In this document: one piece after another, positions 58,984-64,000 of the stretch | How positions within the stretch are numbered: position 1 is the first letter of the stretch | Layout: every line of letters starts with the position of its first letter | Source: Marinobacter sp050379415 | GTDB taxonomy: Bacteria; Pseudomonadota; Gammaproteobacteria; Pseudomonadales; Oleiphilaceae | Assembly: GCF_050379415.1 (NCBI RefSeq) | Contig: NZ_JBNRLS010000001.1 | Span: 310,001 to 374,000 of the forward strand | Length of the DNA: 64,000 nucleotides | Direction: 5' to 3' | Translations under genes and position numbers: made by a program | The notes under the pieces: model-generated | Seen by the model: only the letters and a program-made list of their open reading frames with translations | Database searches by the model: none | Told to the model about the DNA's origin: nothing

Positions 58984-59892
58984 TCAGTTCTCATTGATGT
59001 CCGCGTAACGCGAGGCCAGAAATTCAATAAACGCCCTGACCGAAGGCAACATCCCCCGGCGGGACGGAAAAACCAGATGAATGACTTCACGGCGCGGCTC
59101 CCAACCTGTCAAAAGCGATACCAGCGCACCGCTACGAAGCTCATCCTTAAGCATCAGTTGAGGTAATTGAACAACGCCCACCCCAGCCAATGCGGCTTTC
59201 TTGAGGGCTTCCATATCGGTAGTGGCATAACGAGGCGAAAACGCCACTTCCCTCTTCTCCCCAGACTTGGAAAACAAATGCCAGGCATACTGACCAAGCG
59301 AGCCAGAGCGGCTCAATGCAGGCCACTGTGCAAGATCCTCGGGCTTTTCGGGCAACCCACCCATCTGATCGACAAGTCGAGGGCTGGCTATAACGCACTG
59401 TCCCCGATCCGAGAGAACCCGCAAAATGAGATCACTGTCTTCCAGCGGCAGTGGCCGAACCCGAAGTGCCACATCAATTCCTTCCGCCAGAACATCAACC
59501 CGACGATTTGTGGCCTCAAGTGACACAGAGATTTTGGGATAATGGCCCATGAACTCGGCCACCATTTCACCGACATGAAAGTGCAGCAAGCCAACAGGAC
59601 AAGTGACCTTGATCGTCCCGTTGGGTTCGGCCCGGACCTGCTCAATGGCCTCCTCGGCCGCCTCCGCTTCAATGAGCATCGCCCGGCAGTGCTCGTAATA
59701 CCGTTGCCCGATCTCTGTTACCGAAAACCGCCTTGTTGACCGGTGGATCAGTCTCACACCAAGACGGTCCTCCAGTCCGGCAACACGACGGCTCAGCTTC
59801 GATTTTGCCGTTCCGATGGCCCGCTCTGCCGGCGCGAAGCCACCAGACTCCACGACTTTAACGAAGTAATACAGATCGTTCAGATCCTGCAT
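58984..59892 (-). CDS. LysR-family transcriptional regulator
   Basis: A 302-residue regulator with an N-terminal helix-turn-helix (about residues 1-60; FAPAERAIGTAKSKLSRRVAGLE) and a substrate-binding-like effector domain (about 90-295). It is divergent from the YcaC-type hydrolase at 60037 and probably controls it; the intergenic inverted repeat at 59907-59922 is a candidate site. The 3' end abuts the isomerase gene with no spacing. Confidence 0.92.
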   Translation of the reverse strand: MQDLNDLYYFVKVVESGGFAPAERAIGTAKSKLSRRVAGLEDRLGVRLIHRSTRRFSVTEIGQRYYEHCRAMLIEAEAAEEAIEQVRAEPNGTIKVTCPVGLLHFHVGEMVAEFMGHYPKISVSLEATNRRVDVLAEGIDVALRVRPLPLEDSDLILRVLSDRGQCVIASPRLVDQMGGLPEKPEDLAQWPALSRSGSLGQYAWHLFSKSGEKREVAFSPRYATTDMEALKKAALAGVGVVQLPQLMLKDELRSGALVSLLTGWEPRREVIHLVFPSRRGMLPSVRAFIEFLASRYADINEN

Positions 59893-59906
59893 GGTTTCTC
59901 ATCATT

Positions 59907-59922
59907 GTTCTAAAAATGGAAC
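59907..59922. promoter_or_regulatory. Inverted repeat in the LysR/hydrolase divergent region
   Basis: GTTC-N8-GAAC lies between the LysR start (59892) and the hydrolase start (60037). Its spacing fits the loose LysR dyad pattern, and its place beside the LysR start fits an autoregulatory site. Confidence 0.35.
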
Positions 59923-60036
59923 GCTACGAACTATTTTAGCAGTCTTATCGACTGCCTTTCCCTGAATTAGCCTGAACCTGACTGCCATCGATGAATCTAC
60001 CGATGGTCCGACGTTCACGTTCAAATGGAGATAAAC

Positions 60037-60660
60037 ATGAGCCAACCCTATGTTCGCCTTGATAAAAACGATGCTGCCGTGCTGCTTGTCGACCACCAGA
60101 CCGGCTTATTGTCGCTGGTCAGAGACATCGATCCGGATCGATTCAAAAACAACGTGCTCGCGTTGGCAGACCTGGCAAAATATTTCGGCCTGCCTACCAT
60201 TCTCACCACCAGCTTTGAGGATGGCCCCAACGGCCCATTAGTACCGGAACTTAAAGCGACTTTCCCTGAAGCGCCCTACATCGCTCGACCCGGTCAGATC
60301 AACGCGTGGGATAACGAGGACTTCGTGGCGGCAGTGAAAGCAACCGGCAAAAAGCAGCTGATCATTGCCGGCGTGGTAACGGAAGTGTGCGTTGCCTTTC
60401 CTACCCTGTCCGCTCTGGCAGAGGACTTTGACGTATTCGTTGTAACCGATGCCTCCGGAACCTTCAACGAACTGACCCGGGACTCCGCCTGGGATCGAAT
60501 GTCCGCCGCTGGCGCACAGTTGATTACCTGGTTCGGAGTAGCTTGTGAACTGCACAGGGACTGGAGAAACGACATTGAGGGCCTCGGACAACTCTTCTCT
60601 AACCATATTCCTGATTACCGGAACCTGATGAACAGCTACTCAGCCTTCACTTCTGATTGA
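60037..60660 (+). CDS. Isochorismatase-family hydrolase, YcaC type
   Basis: A 207-residue cysteine hydrolase of the isochorismatase superfamily. The catalytic Asp is in AVLLVDHQTGLLSLV, and the Cys in IAGVVTEVCVAFPTL near residue 115. The overall length and AWDNEDFVAAVKATGKKQL resemble YcaC, whose physiological substrate is unknown. The ATG at 60037 follows TGGAGA; the in-frame ATG at 60025 lacks a site. It is divergent from LysR. Confidence 0.9.
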   Translation: MSQPYVRLDKNDAAVLLVDHQTGLLSLVRDIDPDRFKNNVLALADLAKYFGLPTILTTSFEDGPNGPLVPELKATFPEAPYIARPGQINAWDNEDFVAAVKATGKKQLIIAGVVTEVCVAFPTLSALAEDFDVFVVTDASGTFNELTRDSAWDRMSAAGAQLITWFGVACELHRDWRNDIEGLGQLFSNHIPDYRNLMNSYSAFTSD

Positions 60661-60766
60661 TACTCTGGTTATAACTGCGGAGGGTGTCACCGGTCTTGTC
60701 TATGGCCAGTGGCACCCACAATGCCGCGTCTCCATCCTCAGTTAATGACCTCCAACGGAGGCAACC

Positions 60767-60883
60767 CTGCCAATCAATGAAGTTGTGCCGGGCCTACCGG
60801 CAGAAGGGCCGTTCCCGGCACTGGCGGAGGTCATCCATGGGCTGCACAAGTGTCACCGCAACTACCAAAGGGGCGCGGAATAG
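60767..60883 (+). CDS. Possible 38-residue ORF (CTG start), doubtful
   Basis: A CTG codon five bases after GGAGG opens a frame of 38 codons, ending TAG inside the terminator stem at 60868. The translation (PINEVVPGLPAEGPFPALAE at its start, GLHKCHRNYQRGAE at its end) looks protein-like and may be the tail of a lost gene. CTG starts are rare, so this is weakly supported. Confidence 0.2.
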   Translation: MPINEVVPGLPAEGPFPALAEVIHGLHKCHRNYQRGAE

Positions 60884-60896
60884 CCCCTTATTTCTG
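60868..60896 (+). terminator. Rho-independent terminator
   Basis: A 7-base-pair stem (AAGGGGC / GCCCCTT) with an 8-base loop is followed by ATTTCT. It lies about 210 bases after the YcaC-type gene and 30 bases before the end of the convergent UMF1 gene, so it can serve the first and perhaps the second. Confidence 0.6.
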
Positions 60897-60927
60897 TCAC
60901 GCACAGTGAAATACCATTTCAGGATTC

Positions 60928-62232
60928 TCAATGGGCTTTCCGGGCCTCGGTCGCCGGAACCTTCAGCATCAGCACGAAGCCCACTAACAGGAAGACCAGG
61001 ATGGTGCTCATGCCCCAACGCTGGCTATCGGTCAGTGCGGTCACCGCGCCGACCAGCAAGGGGCCTGCGAAAGCCGTAGCCTTTCCGGAAAAGGCAAACA
61101 GGCCAAACATCTGGGTCTGCAGGTGTGGTGGAGCCACCCGGGCCAGATGTGACCGGCTGGCCGATTGCAGCGGCCCGACAAAAATACCCAGGATCATGCC
61201 CCAAACCCAGAAGGCCGTCGCGCTGTCTACCAGCAGGATGGCCAAAGCACTGCTACCCAGCCCCACCAACGCCAGCAGAATGGTGTTACGCCCGCCAAGA
61301 GCATCGTCAATCCAGGCAAAGCCCAGCGCACCGAGACCTGCCGTCACGTTCAGGGCAATGGCAAATTTCAGGACTTCCGTGGGTGCCATGTTGAAGGTGC
61401 CCGCGGCGTAAACGCCCCCGAAGGTGAAGATGGTGGCCAGGCCGTCGGTGTAGAGCATACGGGCAATCAGGAATCGCACAATATCCTTATACTGGCGAAC
61501 ATGGGCGATGGACTCCTTGAGCTGCACGAATCCTGCTCGGGCAGCAGCCGCAAGGTTCAGGCCAGTGGGCGGCCGGTCCGGCGTGAAGATGAACGCGGGC
61601 AGCGCGAACACCAGATACCAGACAGCCACGAGCACGAAGGTCGCGCGCACGTGCTCAGCCTGATCCCGGTCCAGGTTGAAGAGGTTTGCGTCGGTCTCGA
61701 TAAAGCCGTACAGCGCGACTACCAGGCTTGTGACACCACCCGCGTACCCCAGCCCCCAGGCCCAGCCGGACCAACGGCCGGTACGCTCCTGGCTGGCCAT
61801 ATCCGGCAGCATGGCATTGTAGAAAATGAACGCGAACTCGGCGCCCAGGGTGCCCAACCCTACCCATAGCGCAGCGTTCCAGAACTGGTCCTGATCCGGA
61901 GTAACGGTCCAGAGCATGGCACATGACACCACGCACAACAGGGTAAAGCTGATCAACCAGGGTTTGCGGCGCCCTGACTGGTCTGCAATGGCCCCCAGCA
62001 TCGGCGCGAGGATCGCAATAAACACACCGGAGATGCCCACAATGTTGCCCCAGGCATTGGTGCCGGCAACTTCGTCCTGCACCACAGAAACGCTGAAGTA
62101 CTGGGCAAAGACAAACGTGAGAATGATTGTGAAGAAGGCACTGTTGGCCCAGTCATACAGCGCCCAGGACCAGAGTGCGCGTTTGTCTTCCTGAACACCC
62201 GAGGGCTGGGCGTGGGGCATGTGTGGTGGCAT
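60928..62232 (-). CDS. UMF1-family MFS transporter
   Basis: A 434-residue major-facilitator protein with about 12 membrane segments. The UMF1 (Atg22-like) opening is WSWALYDWANSAFFTIILTF, followed by PMLGAIADQSGRRKPWL and AFIFYNAMLPDMA. The substrate is unknown; related proteins export or recycle small molecules. The ATG at 62232 (or 62220) is favoured over the upstream TTG; ribosome sites are weak. The gene is convergent to the YcaC-type hydrolase and divergent from a DUF7352-like gene. Confidence 0.87.
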   Translation of the reverse strand: MPPHMPHAQPSGVQEDKRALWSWALYDWANSAFFTIILTFVFAQYFSVSVVQDEVAGTNAWGNIVGISGVFIAILAPMLGAIADQSGRRKPWLISFTLLCVVSCAMLWTVTPDQDQFWNAALWVGLGTLGAEFAFIFYNAMLPDMASQERTGRWSGWAWGLGYAGGVTSLVVALYGFIETDANLFNLDRDQAEHVRATFVLVAVWYLVFALPAFIFTPDRPPTGLNLAAAARAGFVQLKESIAHVRQYKDIVRFLIARMLYTDGLATIFTFGGVYAAGTFNMAPTEVLKFAIALNVTAGLGALGFAWIDDALGGRNTILLALVGLGSSALAILLVDSATAFWVWGMILGIFVGPLQSASRSHLARVAPPHLQTQMFGLFAFSGKATAFAGPLLVGAVTALTDSQRWGMSTILVFLLVGFVLMLKVPATEARKAH

Positions 62233-62441
62233 GTTCGGCTCGGCTAGTGATCCATACAAGTGAGTTCCGTGGCGTGATTGTGGCCGCTATCAAGTCAAAT
62301 GCCCAGCTTCCCGGCATTAAAGGGCCTTCAGGTTTCTCGTTAAAAGATCGAAAAAACCGGAACAAAAAAACCAAAAAGCCTGATGTTCTTTACCACGCCA
62401 ACCCGCAAAGATGGCAATGAGACCACATGGAGGGAAGGCGC

Positions 62442-62816
62442 ATGAAGACTACCAGCAAGTACCTACTCTGTTTTGGACAAGAGCCGACGGAGCTCATGCT
62501 GATGCCGGATTTCCGGGTGGTGCTCTGCGAATATCTCGTCGGCGCCAAAGGCGTGTACCTCTGGGTAGAGCAGTCTCCGGTAACATCGCGGAAAGCTATC
62601 ACGAGGCAATTCGTTGTTGCGCGCCCAGGCAAGTCGGTGCCTGAGAATTACGAGTATATAGACTCCGCCGTCGATCCATTTGGGTCGCGTGCTCATCACG
62701 TGTTCCAGCTACCCGTTAAAACGGGTAGCCGGAATCAGGCGCCATTCAGTCGGATTCTGCCGCAATCTCCCGGAACGCCTGCACCAGTGCATCCGGCTCC
62801 TGGGCGCCGGATATAA
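62442..62816 (+). CDS. DUF7352-like small protein, phage-type
   Basis: A 124-residue protein. Its first 90 residues (KYLLCFGQEPTELMLMPDFR, LCEYLVGAKGVYLWVEQSPV, SRAHHVFQL) follow the pattern of DUF7352 proteins, short sequences frequent in phages and mobile islands. The last 30 residues lie outside that domain and read through the complement of the DsbA gene: the 3' ends overlap by 71 bases. The ATG at 62442 follows GGAGGGAAGG. No other phage gene is near, so it is probably a leftover or recent insertion. Confidence 0.5.
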   Translation: MKTTSKYLLCFGQEPTELMLMPDFRVVLCEYLVGAKGVYLWVEQSPVTSRKAITRQFVVARPGKSVPENYEYIDSAVDPFGSRAHHVFQLPVKTGSRNQAPFSRILPQSPGTPAPVHPAPGRRI

Positions 62817-63393
62817 GATATTTTCTGTTTATAATGAAGGCAGGCACCGCCGAAACGCCTGCCTGCTGGTAGGTTGCTTCGTCTTCGCGCACAGTCTTCG
62901 CGTACTGGTCCGAATCAAGCACCTCTGCGGCCTTCGCAGAGTCCAGCCAGGCACTTTCGGCGCAACTCAACAAAACGTCCCGGTCCGAGACGTTTTCGGC
63001 CCGGCCGAAGTAGGCATCAAACAGTGCCTGTTTCATGGCCGTCTGCCGGCCCTGCTCACCCGCCCATTTCACCAGTCTGTGGGCATCGAAGGTATTGCAG
63101 GTGAATCGCTCCTGCATCTTCTCGAAATTTAGGCCCAGATCCTTCGCAATGGTCATCATCTGATTCTGGGTGGCTCGCATTTCATCCTCGCTGCGCCCGT
63201 ACTTGCGGGCCAATGCCGGCAGGATCGGTTCACCCTGGCCGCTGTGGTCCGGATTCAGCTCAAATGCATGCCATTGAACGGTGAAATCATACTCTGGCGC
63301 CAACTGTGCCATGGCCCGCTCCAGGCGGGCGTAACCGATGGCACACCAGGGGCAGGCTATGTCGGAAACAATGTCGATCTGCATGTTGTTCAT
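62746..63393 (-). CDS. DsbA-family (FrnE-like) oxidoreductase
   Basis: A 215-residue cytoplasmic thioredoxin-fold protein. The CxxC active site is in DIACPWCAIGYARLE (residues 14-17), followed by the inserted helical domain (about 60-165) and the cis-proline segment GVSAVPAFIINRKYLISG. No signal peptide is present, which sets it apart from periplasmic DsbA and fits FrnE/2-hydroxychromene-isomerase-like proteins. It overlaps the convergent DUF7352-like gene and is 51 bases after the start of the haloalkane dehalogenase fragment's downstream end on the same strand. Confidence 0.88.
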   Translation of the reverse strand: MNNMQIDIVSDIACPWCAIGYARLERAMAQLAPEYDFTVQWHAFELNPDHSGQGEPILPALARKYGRSEDEMRATQNQMMTIAKDLGLNFEKMQERFTCNTFDAHRLVKWAGEQGRQTAMKQALFDAYFGRAENVSDRDVLLSCAESAWLDSAKAAEVLDSDQYAKTVREDEATYQQAGVSAVPAFIINRKYLISGAQEPDALVQAFREIAAESD

Positions 63394-63443
63394 GGTGGCT
63401 CCTGATGATTATCCGATGCCCTGTTGATCGTGGTTGTGGATCG

Positions 63444-64000
63444 TCAGGCCGGCACCTGCGCCTTGAGGAACCTGACGACAACTTCCGCCAGGGCTTCCGG
63501 CTGGTCCTCCTGCAGGAAGTGACCGCCATTTTTGATCGTTACGTGGTCCATCCCCTTCGCGCCGGGAATGAATTTCTGCAGGTACTTTTCTGCACCGGCC
63601 GTAACCGGATCTGAGTCACTGAATGCCGTCAGGAAGGGCTTGTCCCATTGGCGGAGAACTTCCCAGGCATTTCGATTGGCTTCCGACGCGGGGTCGTTCG
63701 GGGTCGCCGGCACTAACATGGGAAATTGACGGGCTCCCTCCTTGTAGCTCTCATCGGGAAACGGAGCGTTGTAGGCCTTGATCACCTCCTCAGACAACGG
63801 GGTGACGGTCCCTCCCTTGATGACGCCGGCAATATGGAATTCGGGTGTTTCCTGGGAAAACTGGCGCCACTTCTCAAAGGCCGATCCCAGGTTATTATCC
63901 CCGGTAGGCAGAAAAGTGTTGGCAGCAACCACCGAGGTGAAACGATCCGGGCTCTCTGCTACCAGCCGCAATCCCAACAAGCCACCCCAATCCTGGCAGA
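63444..64000 (-). CDS. Haloalkane dehalogenase (5' end outside window)
   Basis: The C-terminal 185 residues of an alpha/beta-hydrolase that cleaves carbon-halogen bonds. The nucleophile motif QDWGG sits at the right edge and is followed by LLGLRLVAESPDRFTSVVAAN. The acid region is FLTAFSDSDPVTAG, and the catalytic His is in NGGHFLQEDQPEAL near the end. These fit the haloalkane dehalogenase family well. The first part of the protein and its promoter lie beyond 64000. The DsbA-family gene follows on the same strand 51 bases downstream. Confidence 0.88.
   Translation of the reverse strand, partial: CQDWGGLLGLRLVAESPDRFTSVVAANTFLPTGDNNLGSAFEKWRQFSQETPEFHIAGVIKGGTVTPLSEEVIKAYNAPFPDESYKEGARQFPMLVPATPNDPASEANRNAWEVLRQWDKPFLTAFSDSDPVTAGAEKYLQKFIPGAKGMDHVTIKNGGHFLQEDQPEALAEVVVRFLKAQVPA

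Larger units (their letters stand above)
60661..60927. other. Intergenic region with terminator and possible mini-ORF
   Basis: A 267-base gap between the hydrolase and the convergent UMF1 transporter. It holds a 38-codon open frame starting with CTG (60767-60883) preceded by GGAGG, and a terminator hairpin (60868-60896). Nothing else is recognisable. Confidence 0.4.

Overview
The window is 64 kb of densely packed, GC-rich chromosomal DNA from a Gram-negative gammaproteobacterium. The gene complement points to a marine, heterotrophic Marinobacter-like organism: NAD-linked proline/glutamate catabolism, an arcDABC-type arginine deiminase operon, haloalkane dehalogenase, many lipoproteins and several c-di-GMP enzymes. 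This placement is inference from gene content; no 16S or marker gene is present. I see no tRNA, rRNA, CRISPR array, insertion sequence or prophage. One short phage-like gene (62442) and one gene remnant (13230) are the only hints of mobility or decay.

Layout. 1-7.5 kb: putA (cut by the left edge) and a short-form NAD-glutamate dehydrogenase, divergent from a Lrp/AsnC regulator, forming a proline-to-2-oxoglutarate module. 7.5-13.2 kb: an unknown helical protein, a spermidine-synthase-like protein, then a sigma-54 activator divergent from a flavin monooxygenase, with a near-consensus -24/-12 promoter and two matching palindromes between them. 13.2-24.6 kb: a decayed spermidine-synthase-like fragment, a secreted LVIVD/PA-domain protein, mtgA, thioesterase, a 2-hydroxyacid (lactate-type) dehydrogenase, rsuA, a DCC thioredoxin, efpL with DUF2182/DUF1326, and an SDR. 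22.2-27.1 kb: an M48 membrane peptidase divergent from a two-GIDE-plus-LemA fusion protein. 27-36.6 kb: enoyl-CoA hydratase, lipoprotein, MscS channel, DUF2339 membrane protein, a Fur-box-preceded Bcr/CflA exporter, a nitroreductase-like protein, and a split LigD (polymerase and phosphoesterase) without the ligase domain.

36.7-48.8 kb is rich in signalling: a Crp/Fnr protein, a PAS-GGDEF cyclase overlapping an OmpA/DUF4398 lipoprotein pair, a PAS protein coupled to a CheB-CheR fusion, a histone-deacetylase-like amidohydrolase, then cytochrome b561 and a small PepSY-like secreted protein divergent from an OmpR-type two-component system whose sensor has a His/Asp/Glu-rich periplasmic loop. 48.9-54 kb: arfB, then transporter-arcA-arcB-arcC. 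54-64 kb: a MASE1 diguanylate cyclase, a large lipoprotein hydrolase, a maleate-isomerase/Asp-racemase-like enzyme, a LysR regulator divergent from a YcaC-type hydrolase, a UMF1 transporter, a DUF7352-like protein, a DsbA-family oxidoreductase and a haloalkane dehalogenase cut by the right edge.

The most useful observations are regulatory and architectural: the sigma-54 promoter with paired palindromes, the Fur box before the MFS exporter, the tandem repeats before the two-component system, the palindrome before the Lrp gene, the double GIDE-LemA fusion, the ligase-less LigD pair, and the N-terminally short NAD-glutamate dehydrogenase. No wholly undescribed system is obvious. All family assignments are from reading the sequences, without database searches.
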